Part shown: one piece after another, positions 26,566 to 35,987 of the stretch
How positions within the stretch are numbered: the stretch's first letter is position 1
Layout of the letters: each line of letters begins with the position of its first letter
From: CF-46 sp042408445
GTDB taxonomy: Bacteria; Chloroflexota; Limnocylindria; Limnocylindrales; CSP1-4
Direction: 5' to 3'
Assembly (NCBI GenBank): GCA_042408445.1
Contig: JBHORC010000039.1
Coordinates: 1-64,000 of the forward strand
DNA length: 64,000 nt
Notes under the pieces: generated by a model
Told to the model about the DNA's origin: nothing
Databases searched by the model: none
Seen by the model: the letters and a program-made list of their open reading frames with translations, nothing else
Translations under genes and position numbers: made by a program

Positions 26566-28966
26566 CGCCACGGGGAAGATGGTCGAGGGCGGCGCCGGCG
26601 CGGTCGAGGGCGCCGCCGCCCAGACCGCCGTCGAGACCGGCGCCGGCGAGGTCGACGCCGAGAGCCACGCCGCGGAGACCGGCGTCGCGTTCATCGAGCC
26701 GCGCGACGTCGCGATCGAGCGGGCGACGGACCTCGGAAGCGTGCAGGTCCTCAAGCACGGCAACCTCTACCTGCTCACCGACCCGTTCGGAGACATCCAC
26801 CCGGACTCCCGCGGCCTCGGGCTGTACCTGTCGGACACGAGGCTGCTCTCGTGCCTCTGGCTTCGCGTCGACGGCGCGCGCCCCGTGCTGCTCCAGGGCT
26901 CGATGGGCGCGAACTATCGCGGGTCGATCCAGCTCACGAACCCGAGCGCCGACCGCAATCCAGACGACAAGACCCATCGCGACGAGGACCTCGTCGCCGG
27001 GCGGACGCTCGGCATCTCCCGCGATCGCCTGATCGGCGTCGACGGGATGGAGGAGCGGCTCCGGATCGTGAACCACTCCGGCAAGAAGCTGACGGTCCCG
27101 ATCGAGCTCGAGCTCGGCGCCGACGACGCGGACATCTTCGAGGTCCGCGGCTACCAGCGGCCGAAGCGCGGCTCGCTGCTGCCGATCGCGGTGACGCCGA
27201 GCCGGGTGACGTTCCGCTACGACGGGCTCGACGATCGGCGCCGGTCCACCCACGTCGCCTTCTCGGAGCCGGCCCAGGCGTTCGGGCCGATCGATGTCCA
27301 CGCCGCCGAGCAGGTCCTCGGCGGCGGCTCCGTCCGGTTCCGTTGGGACGTCCACCTCGATGCCGGGGCAAGCCGGGAGCTCGTCTGGACGATCTGGCCG
27401 TCGATCTCTCCGACGGGCGCTGGGCCCGGCGCCAGCGCCCCGGCCGCGCGAAACGGGTCGCCGCGGGCCACGGCCCCGGCCACGCTCTTCCCGGAGCCGC
27501 CGCGGATCACGGCGGACGAAGGCGCCGGTGCCTACCACGCCTGGGGCCGAGGGACGACCTCGATCCAGACCGACCATGAGCTGTTCAACCTCACGCTGAA
27601 CCGCTCGCTCGCCGACCTGCGCCTCCTCATCAACGACGGGCCGGGCGAGGGCCAGCGCTATGTCGCTGCCGGCGTCCCCTGGTTCACGACGCTCTTCGGC
27701 CGGGACGCGCTGATCGCCTCGTTCCAGTCCCTCGCCTTCCGGCCCCAGATCGCGATGGAGACGCTCGAGGTGCTCGCCGCGTACCAGGCGTCCGAGGTCG
27801 ACGACTGGCGCGACGCCGAGCCGGGCAAGATCCTGCACGAGCTGCGGACCGGCGAGATGGCCGGCGCCGGCGAGATCCCCCACACGCCGTATTACGGCTC
27901 GATCGATTCGACGCCGCTCTGGCTGATCCTCTTCGCGGCAACCTTCGACTGGACCGGCGATCGCGCCTTCGTCGACCGGCTGTGGCCGAACGCGATCCGC
28001 GCCCTCGAGTGGATCGACCGGTACGGCGATCGCGACGGCGACGGCTTCGTCGAGTACGAGCGCCGATCGACCCGCGGGCTGATGAACCAGGGCTGGAAGG
28101 ATTCGGGCGACGCGATCCGCGATCGGACCGGCCGCTTCCCGACGATGCCGATCGCACTCGCCGAGGTCCAGGGCTACGTCTTCGACGCGAAGCGACGGAT
28201 CGCGCGACTCGCCGAGATCCGCGGCGACCACGAGCACGCCGGGCGCCTCCGCGGCGAGGCCGAGACGCTCCGGGGCCGGTTCGAGGACGCGTTCTGGGTC
28301 GAGGACCAGCGCTACTACGCGATGGCGCTCGATGGCCAGAAGAAGCATCTCGATGCGATCGGCTCGAATGCCGGGCAGTGCCTCTGGTCCGGGCTCGTGT
28401 CGGACGCCCGCGCCCGAGACGTGGCGGACCGGCTGATGAGCAAGTCGATGTTCAGCGGCTGGGGGATCCGGACGTATGCCGCCGAGCAGCCGGCGTTCAA
28501 CCCGATCGGCTACCACACCGGCTCCGTCTGGCCGCACGACACCTCGCTGATCGCGGCCGGCCTGAAGCGCTACGGGTTCGACGACGAATCGAACCGGCTC
28601 GTCGGGCACGTGTTCCAGGCCGCCCAGCATTTCCCGGACTACCGCCTGCCCGAGCTGTTCTGCGGGTTCGATCGGGACGAGTCGTCGCTGCCCGTGCCGT
28701 ATCCGGTCGCGTGCTCGCCGCAGGCGTGGGCAGCCGGCGCCTCGTTCCTGTTCGTCGAGACGATGCTCGGCCTGCGGGCGAACGCGGGTCAGGGCGAGCT
28801 GGAGCTCCGCCATCCGAACCTGCCGGACTGGATCGGCAAGGTGACGCTGACGAACCTGCGGATCGGCGAGGCGTCGGTCGACCTCCTGTTCCATCGGTGG
28901 CGGGGGACGACGAGTGCCGAGGTGCTGCGCAAGGTCGGCGACCTGTCCGTCACGATCCGGCTGTGA
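26549..28966 (+). CDS. glycogen-debranching-type enzyme (GDE N-terminal + (alpha/alpha)6 glycosidase)
   Basis: An 805-residue cytoplasmic protein. An Ala/Gly/Glu-rich N-terminus of about 55 residues precedes an N-terminal debranching domain (about 60-320; GLGLYLSDTRLLSCLWLR is typical). The catalytic (alpha/alpha)6-barrel has GVPWFTTLFGRDALIASFQ, YYGSIDSTPLWLI, NQGWKDSGDAIRD and GYHTGSVWPHDTSLIAAGL. Relatives hydrolyse alpha-1,6 branches of glycogen or act on other alpha-glucosides; specificity is inferred. It sits between prfA and prmC, overlapping both, an unusual insertion into a normally adjacent pair. Confidence 0.87.
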   Translation: MAKRPDATGKMVEGGAGAVEGAAAQTAVETGAGEVDAESHAAETGVAFIEPRDVAIERATDLGSVQVLKHGNLYLLTDPFGDIHPDSRGLGLYLSDTRLLSCLWLRVDGARPVLLQGSMGANYRGSIQLTNPSADRNPDDKTHRDEDLVAGRTLGISRDRLIGVDGMEERLRIVNHSGKKLTVPIELELGADDADIFEVRGYQRPKRGSLLPIAVTPSRVTFRYDGLDDRRRSTHVAFSEPAQAFGPIDVHAAEQVLGGGSVRFRWDVHLDAGASRELVWTIWPSISPTGAGPGASAPAARNGSPRATAPATLFPEPPRITADEGAGAYHAWGRGTTSIQTDHELFNLTLNRSLADLRLLINDGPGEGQRYVAAGVPWFTTLFGRDALIASFQSLAFRPQIAMETLEVLAAYQASEVDDWRDAEPGKILHELRTGEMAGAGEIPHTPYYGSIDSTPLWLILFAATFDWTGDRAFVDRLWPNAIRALEWIDRYGDRDGDGFVEYERRSTRGLMNQGWKDSGDAIRDRTGRFPTMPIALAEVQGYVFDAKRRIARLAEIRGDHEHAGRLRGEAETLRGRFEDAFWVEDQRYYAMALDGQKKHLDAIGSNAGQCLWSGLVSDARARDVADRLMSKSMFSGWGIRTYAAEQPAFNPIGYHTGSVWPHDTSLIAAGLKRYGFDDESNRLVGHVFQAAQHFPDYRLPELFCGFDRDESSLPVPYPVACSPQAWAAGASFLFVETMLGLRANAGQGELELRHPNLPDWIGKVTLTNLRIGEASVDLLFHRWRGTTSAEVLRKVGDLSVTIRL

Positions 28967-29889
28967 CGACGATCGGCGAGGCGCTTGCCGCGGCCGGTCA
29001 GCGACTCCGCGAGGCCGGCTCCGAGACGGCCCGACTGGACGCCGAGCTGTTGCTCGGCTGGGCGATCGGTGCCGACCGGACCGCCGTCCTGGCGCATCCC
29101 GACGCACCAGTCGGGGCGGACGCGGCGGCTCGCTTCGCGACCGCGGTCGACCGTCGTGCCGCCGGCGAGCCCGTCGCCTACGTCCGCGGCTTCAAGGAGT
29201 TCCATGGCCTCGCGTTCGCCGTCGATCGGCGGGCGCTGATCCCGCGGCCGGAGACCGAGACGCTCGTCGATGAGGCGGTCGCGGACGTCATGGCACGGCT
29301 CGCGGCGAGACCGGGTGAAGCCGGCGTCGACGCGCGTGGCGGCGATCCGATCCGGGTCGCGGACATCGGGACCGGCAGCGGCGTGATCGCCGTGACGACG
29401 GCCGTCGTCCTCCGCTCGCGACGGGTCGCGATGGGCGTGAATGTCTGGATCCTCGCCACGGACGTCTCCGCCGAGGCGCTCGACCTCGCCCGCGAGAATG
29501 CGGTGGGCCACGCGGCCGCGGACGGGATGCGGTTCGTCGAGGCGGATCTGCTCCCGCCGGTCCTGCCCGATGGAAGCGCGCCCTTCGACCTGATCGTCGC
29601 GAACCTGCCGTACGTCCGCACGGACGCGATCGCGGGCCTGCCGGTTGCGGCGTCGTTCGAGCCGCGGATCGCGCTGGACGGGGGACCGGACGGCCTGGAC
29701 GCGATCCGCGCCCTCGCGAGCTGCCTCCCGGAGGTTCTTGGCCCGGATGGCGCCGCGCTGCTCGAGATCGGCGGCGACCAGGGGGAGCTCGCGCCGCAGG
29801 CCGTCGCGGCGATCCTGCCGGGCTGGCGAACGACCGTGTCGAATGATCTTGCGGGGCTGCCGCGCGTGCTGCGGGTCGAGCGTGGCTGA
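28963..29889 (+). CDS. prmC: release factor glutamine methyltransferase PrmC
   Basis: Methylates the Gln of the GGQ loop in release factors using S-adenosylmethionine. It has 308 residues with an N-terminal helical domain (AYVRGFKEFHGLAFAVDRR), PRPETETLVDEA, SAM-binding VADIGTGSGVIAV and the catalytic NLPY in VANLPYV (the NPPY motif with Leu at position two). An insertion between PETET and the SAM loop makes it slightly longer than usual. GTG 28963 overlaps the upstream stop as GTGA. Confidence 0.93.
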   Translation: MTTIGEALAAAGQRLREAGSETARLDAELLLGWAIGADRTAVLAHPDAPVGADAAARFATAVDRRAAGEPVAYVRGFKEFHGLAFAVDRRALIPRPETETLVDEAVADVMARLAARPGEAGVDARGGDPIRVADIGTGSGVIAVTTAVVLRSRRVAMGVNVWILATDVSAEALDLARENAVGHAAADGMRFVEADLLPPVLPDGSAPFDLIVANLPYVRTDAIAGLPVAASFEPRIALDGGPDGLDAIRALASCLPEVLGPDGAALLEIGGDQGELAPQAVAAILPGWRTTVSNDLAGLPRVLRVERG

Positions 29890-30976
29890 GGGCAGCGTGC
29901 GCGGAGAGCGGCGCGCAACCGGGCGGCGCCGCGCAACCGGGGACCTTCGCGCAGCGGCCGAGCGGCCCGGCGATCGCCCGGCGGCGGAGCTCCCGATCGG
30001 CCTCGTCGCCCTCGACATCGACGGGACGCTCATCGGCGACGATCTCGCCCTTCGGCCGCGCACGATCGCGGCGGTCGCGTCCGCCCGCGAGCGCGGCGTC
30101 CACGTCTCCCTCGTCACGGGCCGGATGACGTCCAGCGCGATCGTGTTCGCCCGCCAGCTCGGTCTCGTCGATCCGATCGTCGCGTTCCAGGGTGCGCTCG
30201 TCCGCGAGCTGCCGCCGCCAGAGCGCGACCCGCGGCTCGGTCGGATCCTCGACCATCGCCCGCTTCCGGCCGTGCCGGCGCGCGAGGTCGTCACGTGGGC
30301 GCGATCGGTCGGGCTCGAGCCGCACGTCAACCACCTGGAGCGGTTCGTCATCCAGGCGGACGACCCCCGGGCCGAGGACTACTCCTCGTTCCTGGGCGCG
30401 CGGGCGACGCTCGTTCCGGATCTGATCGCGTGGATCGACCACCCCGTCTCGAAGGTCCTTGCCGTCTCCGCCGAGCCGATCCCGGAGTCGATCCTCGATG
30501 ACGCCCGGCGTCGGTTCGCCGGCCGGGCCGCCGTCACGATCAGCCATCCACGCTTCCTCGAGTTCCTGGCTCTCGGGGTGTCGAAGGCGGTCGGCGTCCG
30601 GCACCTCGCCCGGCGAGCCCACGTGCCGATGTCGCGGGTCCTCGCGATCGGCGACCAGTTCAACGACCTCGAGATGCTCGCGGAGGTCGGCCACGGAGCG
30701 GCCATGCCGAGTGCGCCGCTGCCGGTTCGCCTGGCCGCCCGTTACGTGGCGCCGTCGCTCGCGGACGAGGGTGCAGCGCAGCTGATCGAGCAGCTCGTCC
30801 TCGCGGACGCCGACGAGGCCCGCGGAGCCGCCAAGCGCTTGGCCGAGGAGCACGACCGGATTCGGGCCGCCGCGGAGCGCCATGGCGAGCACGCGGCCGC
30901 CGCGCCCCACGACGCGGCCACTGTCGCGGACGCGGGCACGGACGAGCCCCGGCGCCACGAGGGCTCCGCTGCGTGA
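29882..30976 (+). CDS. HAD-superfamily Cof-type phosphatase
   Basis: A 364-residue HAD hydrolase. Motif I is ALDIDGTLIGDD, with the nucleophile Asp and acid/base Asp; motif II lies in SLVTGR; motifs III and IV are SKAVGVRHLARR and AIGDQFNDLEML. This is the Cof/YkrA type with a large C2 cap, acting on sugar phosphates or flavin-type substrates; the substrate is unknown. The first 35 residues are Arg/Ala-rich and poorly conserved; GTG 29897 is an alternative to GTG 29882. A charged Ala/His tail of about 60 residues follows the core. Confidence 0.85.
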   Translation: MAEGSVRGERRATGRRRATGDLRAAAERPGDRPAAELPIGLVALDIDGTLIGDDLALRPRTIAAVASARERGVHVSLVTGRMTSSAIVFARQLGLVDPIVAFQGALVRELPPPERDPRLGRILDHRPLPAVPAREVVTWARSVGLEPHVNHLERFVIQADDPRAEDYSSFLGARATLVPDLIAWIDHPVSKVLAVSAEPIPESILDDARRRFAGRAAVTISHPRFLEFLALGVSKAVGVRHLARRAHVPMSRVLAIGDQFNDLEMLAEVGHGAAMPSAPLPVRLAARYVAPSLADEGAAQLIEQLVLADADEARGAAKRLAEEHDRIRAAAERHGEHAAAAPHDAATVADAGTDEPRRHEGSAA

Positions 30977-31611
30977 CCGCCCGCGTCGTTCGCGACGACG
31001 ACGACGGCCGGGAGGAGGCAGTTCGCGTCCTGCGAGCCGGCGGCATCGTCGCGCTGCCGACCGACACGGTCTACGGCATCGCCGTCTCCCTCGAGACGCC
31101 GGGCGGGATCGAGGCGCTGTTCGCGGCGAAGGAGCGACCGCCGGATCGCGGGGTCATGCTGCTCCTCGCGGACGCGGCCCAGGCGCCCTCGATCGGGCAG
31201 TGGCCCGTCGCCGCGGCCACGCTCGCCGACGCCTTCTGGCCGGGCGGCCTCACGCTCGTCGTCCCGCAACGGCCGGATGTGCCGCTGCCCGCGGCGCTGA
31301 CCGGCGGCGCGCCCACGATCGGGCTCCGCGTCCCCGATCACCCCGCGCCACGCGCCCTCGCGGCGTCCGTCGGGCCACTGCCGACGACATCGGCGAACCG
31401 GAGCGGCGTGCCGGAGGCGAGCGACGCGGCCGCGTTCGTCGACCAGCTCGGTCACGCGATCGCGCTCGTCCTCGATGGCGGGCCCGCGCACGGCGGCTCG
31501 CCATCGACCGTCGTGGACTGCACCGTCGACCCGCCGCGGATCCTCCGCGAGGGCGCGATCGCGACATCGGCGATCGAGACCGCGCTGGGTCGGCCCGCCG
31601 CCTCGTCCTGA
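30973..31611 (+). CDS. L-threonylcarbamoyladenylate synthase (TsaC/YwlC/Sua5 family)
   Basis: Makes threonylcarbamoyl-AMP from Thr, bicarbonate and ATP, the first step of t6A synthesis on ANN-reading tRNAs. It has 212 residues, the short form without a Sua5 C-terminal domain. Motifs: GGIVALPTDTVYGI, KERPPDRGVMLLL, FWPGGLTLVV, and LPTTSANRSGVPE with the conserved SAN. The KRP segment is ERPPDR. GTG 30973 overlaps the HAD stop as GTGA. Location after prmC matches a frequent prmC-tsaC pairing. Confidence 0.9.
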   Translation: MTARVVRDDDDGREEAVRVLRAGGIVALPTDTVYGIAVSLETPGGIEALFAAKERPPDRGVMLLLADAAQAPSIGQWPVAAATLADAFWPGGLTLVVPQRPDVPLPAALTGGAPTIGLRVPDHPAPRALAASVGPLPTTSANRSGVPEASDAAAFVDQLGHAIALVLDGGPAHGGSPSTVVDCTVDPPRILREGAIATSAIETALGRPAASS

Positions 31612-31711
31612 GACGGCGCGGCGTGGGAAGATAGGCCGACATCGACGGCCGCGGCGCCCGCAGGTGCGCGCCTCGATGGTCACCTGGCAGGCAGACGTGA
31701 GGAGGCGCGCG

Positions 31712-33061
31712 ATGGCGATCACGGACGAGGTTCGCCTGGGCGACGCCTCGATCGCGGCGATCGATCCGGAGCTCTGGTCGGCGATGGAGGGCGAGCGCCG
31801 GCGGCAGCACGACAAGATCGAGCTGATCGCGTCGGAGAACTACACGGCGGCCGCCGTCATGGAGGCCCAGGGCAGCTGGCTCACGAACAAGTACGCCGAG
31901 GGGCTGCCGGGCAAGCGCTACTACGGTGGCTGCGAGTTCGTCGACGTGGCCGAGGAGCTCGCCCGCGATCGGGCGCTTCGGCTGTTCCCGGGCGCGGAGC
32001 ACGTCAACGTCCAGCCGCACTCCGGTGCCCAGGCGAACATGGCCGCCTACTTCAGCGTGATCGAGCCGGGCGACCGGATCCTCGGCATGAAGCTGGACCA
32101 GGGCGGCCACCTCACCCACGGGATGAAGCTCAACTTCTCGGGGCGGCTGTACGAGGTCCACGCGTACGGCGTTCGCGAGGACACCGAGCGGATCGACTAC
32201 GACGCCCTCGAGGCGCAGGCCGCCGAGGTCCGCCCGAAGGTCATCGTCGCCGGCGCGTCCGCCTACCCCCGCATCTTCGACTTCGAGCGGATGGCGGCGA
32301 TCGCCCATGGTGTCGGCGCGCTGCTGTTCGTGGACATGGCCCACATCGCCGGGCTCGTCGCGGCGGGCGTCCATCCCTCGCCGTTCCCGCACGCCGACAT
32401 CGTCACGACGACGACCCACAAGACGCTCCGCGGGCCGCGCGGCGGGATGATCTTCAGCCGGCGCGACCTGCCCGACGGGATCGACCGGGCCGCCTTCCCG
32501 AACGTGAAGCCGGGCCCCGGTGCAACCGACGGCGCGCTGGCGGCGACGATCGATCGGACCGTCTTTCCCGGCGTCCAGGGCGGTCCGCTCATGCACGTCA
32601 TCGCCGGCAAGGCCGTGGCGTTCCAGCTCGCGCTGGGTGACGAGTTCCGGCGCGATCAGCAGCGGACGATCGACAACGCCGCGACGATCGCGGGCGTCCT
32701 CGCGCAGCGCGGGCTCCGGGTCGTCTCGGGCGGGACGGACAACCACCTGATGCTCGTCGACGTCACCTCGCGCGGCGTCACCGGCAAGGACGCCGAGCGG
32801 CTGCTCGACGACATCGGGATCACGGTCAACAAGAACCAGATCCCGTTCGACCGGAACCCGCCGAACACCTCGTCCGGGATCCGGGTCGGGACGCCGGCCG
32901 TCACGTCGCGCGGGATGGGCGCAGAGGAGATGCGCGAGATCGCCACGATCATCGCCGATGCGCTCGAGCGCCACGACGAGGCCGACCTGCGGCCGCTAGC
33001 TCAGCGCGTCGCCGCGATCGCGAATCGATTCCCGGTGCCGGGTCTCCGCCGCCCCGCGTGA
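31712..33061 (+). CDS. glyA: Serine hydroxymethyltransferase
   Basis: PLP enzyme interconverting serine and glycine with transfer of a one-carbon unit to tetrahydrofolate. It has 449 residues with ELIASENYTAAAVMEAQGS, YAEGLPGKRYYGGCEFVD, and the PLP Lys at 237 in THKTLRGPRGGM. ATG 31712 is chosen because GAGGAGG lies 6 nt upstream, one of the best ribosome sites in the window. The 100-nt gap before it has no recognisable riboswitch. It overlaps the next gene as GTGA. Confidence 0.97.
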   Translation: MAITDEVRLGDASIAAIDPELWSAMEGERRRQHDKIELIASENYTAAAVMEAQGSWLTNKYAEGLPGKRYYGGCEFVDVAEELARDRALRLFPGAEHVNVQPHSGAQANMAAYFSVIEPGDRILGMKLDQGGHLTHGMKLNFSGRLYEVHAYGVREDTERIDYDALEAQAAEVRPKVIVAGASAYPRIFDFERMAAIAHGVGALLFVDMAHIAGLVAAGVHPSPFPHADIVTTTTHKTLRGPRGGMIFSRRDLPDGIDRAAFPNVKPGPGATDGALAATIDRTVFPGVQGGPLMHVIAGKAVAFQLALGDEFRRDQQRTIDNAATIAGVLAQRGLRVVSGGTDNHLMLVDVTSRGVTGKDAERLLDDIGITVNKNQIPFDRNPPNTSSGIRVGTPAVTSRGMGAEEMREIATIIADALERHDEADLRPLAQRVAAIANRFPVPGLRRPA

Positions 33062-34161
33062 CCTTCATCCAGAGCGCCGGCGGCGCCGTTCCGTTTCTCC
33101 TCATCGTCCTGGCCGCCGCGGCGGTCCTCTCGTTCGTCCTCACCCCGTGGGTTCGGCGCTACGCGGTCCGCTTCGACGCCGTGGACCGCCCGGATCACCG
33201 CCGCGTCAACACCTCGCCCGTGCCACGCGGCGGCGGACTCGCCGTGGCGGCCTCGTTCATCGTCGTCGCGACGGTCGCCCTCGTGGTGAATGGGCTCTTC
33301 CAGATCGTGCCGGTGCCCGGATCCATCCAGCCGGGCGACCTCGTCGGCCTGCTGCTCGGCGGCGCCCTCGCCGCGCTCTTCGGCGTCGTGGACGACTACC
33401 TGGACCTGCGCGCCAGGTGGCAGTTCCTCGCCCAGCTCGGCCTCGCCGGCGTCGCGGTCGCGTCCGGCTTCACCGTGGACTTCATCGCGAACCCGTTCGG
33501 CTCGCCGGCCCGGCTCGTCTTCGAGGGGCCCGTCGCGATCGGGTTCACGGTGCTGTGGGTGGCGGGAATGATCAACGCGATCAACTTCATCGACGGCCTG
33601 GACGGGCTGTCCTCGGGCATCGGGCTCATCGCGGCGCTGACGCTCGGCGCGATCAGCCTCTCCACGCAGGTCGGCGTCGGCGGTCAGCCGCTCGTCACGC
33701 TGTTGTGCGTGATCCTCGCGGGGGCGCTCCTGGGGTTCCTGCGCTGGAACTTCCACCCCGCGACGATCTTCACCGGGACGAGCGGCGTGATGTTCCTCGG
33801 CTACACGCTCGCCGTGCTGTCGATCCTCGGCACGGCGAAGGTCGCGGTCGCGATGCTGATCCTCGGTGTGCCGATCATCGATGCGTTCTGGATCATCGTT
33901 CGGCGGCTCGCCCAGGGCCGCTCGCCGTTCACGCCGGACCGCGGCCATCTCCACCACCGGCTCCTCGACGTCGGCCTGTCCCACCGCCAGACCGTGCTGC
34001 TCATCTACGCGATCTGCATCGCGCTGGCGCTGCTCGCCATGCTCCTGTCCGGCGCGACCCAGCTCTACGCGTTCATCGGCGTGTTCTTCGCCAGTGGCTT
34101 CGTCCTGTTCATCCTCGCCCGCGGCGGCCTCGAGCCCGACGAGCCCGATTTCGAGGACTGA
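33058..34161 (+). CDS. undecaprenyl-phosphate sugar-1-phosphate transferase (TagO/WecA/MraY superfamily)
   Basis: An integral membrane enzyme of 367 residues and about ten helices that moves a sugar phosphate, usually GlcNAc-1-P, onto undecaprenyl phosphate to begin cell-surface polymers. Key motifs: PRGGGLAVA, GVVDDYLDLRARW with the Asp pair, NAINFIDGLDGLSSGI, and RGHLHHRLLDVGLSHRQ, the His-rich loop typical of WecA/TagO rather than MraY. Start GTG 33058 overlaps glyA. The exact sugar is inferred from family. Confidence 0.9.
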   Translation: MTFIQSAGGAVPFLLIVLAAAAVLSFVLTPWVRRYAVRFDAVDRPDHRRVNTSPVPRGGGLAVAASFIVVATVALVVNGLFQIVPVPGSIQPGDLVGLLLGGALAALFGVVDDYLDLRARWQFLAQLGLAGVAVASGFTVDFIANPFGSPARLVFEGPVAIGFTVLWVAGMINAINFIDGLDGLSSGIGLIAALTLGAISLSTQVGVGGQPLVTLLCVILAGALLGFLRWNFHPATIFTGTSGVMFLGYTLAVLSILGTAKVAVAMLILGVPIIDAFWIIVRRLAQGRSPFTPDRGHLHHRLLDVGLSHRQTVLLIYAICIALALLAMLLSGATQLYAFIGVFFASGFVLFILARGGLEPDEPDFED

Positions 34162-34278
34162 CTCAACGTCGACGGTCCGGATGCTTCGGGCCGGTGGAAG
34201 GCCGGTGCTAGCATCGGCGTCCGTCCGGTGGCCGATCGCCACCGGTTCGGTGGCACTCCGCAGTCGTGAGTCCATCGC

Positions 34279-35853
34279 GTGGAATTGATCGTCGCGGCCC
34301 TGATCATCTTCGGCCTCCTCGCCATCGGCATCCGCCTCGCGCCGCGGAGCGCCGAGGGCCGTCTCGCCCTGCCGCGGATCGTCGACGAGTCCGTCGGGAT
34401 GTATGTCCTGCGGCGGTTGACGGGCCGACCGACCGACACCGCAGCCGATCGATCGTCGCGGGAGGTCGGCGAAGCGCTCGTCGCCCGGCTCGACGGGATC
34501 CATCCGCCCGCAGGGGCGGCCGAGGCGGGAACGGAGGCGATCGGACGCCGGCGCGCGACCGCGTCCTCGTCGGCCGGGACCGCCGCTCTCGGCGCACCTG
34601 CCCCCGCTGCCGACGTTGCGGTCGCCGGACCTGCCCCGTCGCCGGGTGCCACCTCCGCATCTGGTGCACCGGCCGGTGTGTCGCCGGCCCCGGTCGTCGG
34701 TCCGCCGCGTCGCGCCGCGATCCTTCCGACCCGCTACGCCGCGCACGGTCCGCAACCGCGGCCGCGGATGATCCCGGACCCACCGGACGACGAGCTCGAT
34801 GACGGACGCGGCGACACCCTCCGCGACGGCGGCGAGGCCTCCAACCAGGTTCTCGGACCGGAGCGGGATGCCGCTCCAACCCAGAACGGCGACCTGCCGA
34901 ACGGCCGGAACGACGACGACGGCCCGGACGACCGCGGCGGACCGGACGGCGGCGGTGGCGGTGGCGGTGTCAGCGGCACGTCCGGCGGCGGTGATTCCGG
35001 CCCAGGTGGCGAGCAGGCGGAGGCACCGGCACCCGCCTCGCCGGTCGGGGCCCGTGCCGTCGCCGGCCCTTCCGTGGGAGCGGCATCGGCCGGCTTTGCC
35101 CACCCGATCAGCACATCGATGCAGTTCACCGGCCGCTCCGCAGAGATGACCCGCCGGGGGGAGATCCGCCGGCCGCCGGATCCGTCGACCGGTCCGGGGG
35201 TCGTGCTGCGACCGTCCGTCGTCACCGTGTCGACGGCCGCAGCTCGACGACGCGCTCCCACGCTCGTGGACCGGGCCGACGAACGCCGGGCCGTCGACGG
35301 ACTGTGGCGCCGTCGTGCCGCCAGTCTCGTCGCCATCGTGGCCGCGGTCCTGATCGTCACCGTCGCCCTTGCCGCGGCGTTCCTCCCGTCGGTTCCAGCC
35401 GGCGCCGTCCTCGCCGCCACCGCGACGCCGGACCTGCCCGTGCCCGGCGACAGCGAGGGGATGGCGTTCGGCGAGAGCCCCCTCGTCGGGCTCGGTGCCG
35501 GCGGCCTCGGCCTCGGCGCGGGATCGCCGGATCCGGCAGCGCTCGGCCCGTCTGCTGGCACCTCGTCCGGCTCGAGCGCGCCATCCCCCTCGACCGCGTC
35601 GCCCGCACCGCGTCTGCCAACGGCCACCGCGCCGCCTGCGCCGCGCCGAACGGCGACGCCGACGCGACAGCCCACGCCTCGCCCGACCCCCGCCCCGACC
35701 CCCGTCGTCACGCCCGCGCCGACCCCCGCGCCGACGCCGAAGCCCACGCCGAACCCGACACCGACGCGCGCCCCGACGCCAACACCGACGCCGGTCCCCA
35801 CCCCCACGCCCACGCCGATGCCCATCCCGTCGGCGTCCGACGCAGGGGCCTGA
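34279..35853 (+). CDS. two-helix membrane protein with Thr-Pro-rich tail, unknown function
   Basis: A 524-residue protein I do not recognise. It has a hydrophobic N-terminus (VAALIIFGLLAIGI), then about 330 residues of low-complexity Ala/Pro/Gly/Asp sequence including a Gly-rich run, a second membrane helix near residues 357-378, and a C-terminal tail ending in about 60 residues of Thr-Pro repeats. The tail looks like an extended spacer of the kind found across cell walls. Frame-long openness and two good helices argue it is real, but composition bias lowers certainty. TAGCAT at 34209 is a weak -10 candidate. It lies just before the ATP synthase promoter. Confidence 0.6.
   Translation: MELIVAALIIFGLLAIGIRLAPRSAEGRLALPRIVDESVGMYVLRRLTGRPTDTAADRSSREVGEALVARLDGIHPPAGAAEAGTEAIGRRRATASSSAGTAALGAPAPAADVAVAGPAPSPGATSASGAPAGVSPAPVVGPPRRAAILPTRYAAHGPQPRPRMIPDPPDDELDDGRGDTLRDGGEASNQVLGPERDAAPTQNGDLPNGRNDDDGPDDRGGPDGGGGGGGVSGTSGGGDSGPGGEQAEAPAPASPVGARAVAGPSVGAASAGFAHPISTSMQFTGRSAEMTRRGEIRRPPDPSTGPGVVLRPSVVTVSTAAARRRAPTLVDRADERRAVDGLWRRRAASLVAIVAAVLIVTVALAAAFLPSVPAGAVLAATATPDLPVPGDSEGMAFGESPLVGLGAGGLGLGAGSPDPAALGPSAGTSSGSSAPSPSTASPAPRLPTATAPPAPRRTATPTRQPTPRPTPAPTPVVTPAPTPAPTPKPTPNPTPTRAPTPTPTPVPTPTPTPMPIPSASDAGA
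35650..35829 (+). repeat. Thr-Pro codon repeat
   Basis: About 60 codons of alternating Pro and Thr/Ala, with units such as PTPTPTP and PAPTPAPTP. The DNA is an imperfect repeat of mostly 6-nt units and may vary in length by slippage. Confidence 0.8.
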
Positions 35854-35955
35854 GCCCGCGTCTCGACTCCCGGGCCGCTCGACTGTCGGGCGCGCGCGGA
35901 CCGCCCATCAGCCTTCGTCCGGTCCCTCCCAGGAGAGGGCGGCCGTGACGCCCTC

Positions 35956-35964
35956 TGCTATACT
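35956..35964 (+). promoter_or_regulatory. extended -10 promoter of the ATP synthase operon
   Basis: TGCTATACT is an extended -10 element (TGn plus TATACT). No clear -35 is present, which an extended -10 can tolerate. The predicted start near 35971 leaves a leader of about 17 nt before atpI, containing an AGGTGAG ribosome site. Confidence 0.65.
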
Positions 35965-35987
35965 CCGCGCGCCTTGGTAGGTGAGCG

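Noticed and set aside
31612..31711. glycine or folate-related riboswitch before glyA
   Set aside because: The gap is 100 nt and none of the conserved aptamer elements could be picked out.
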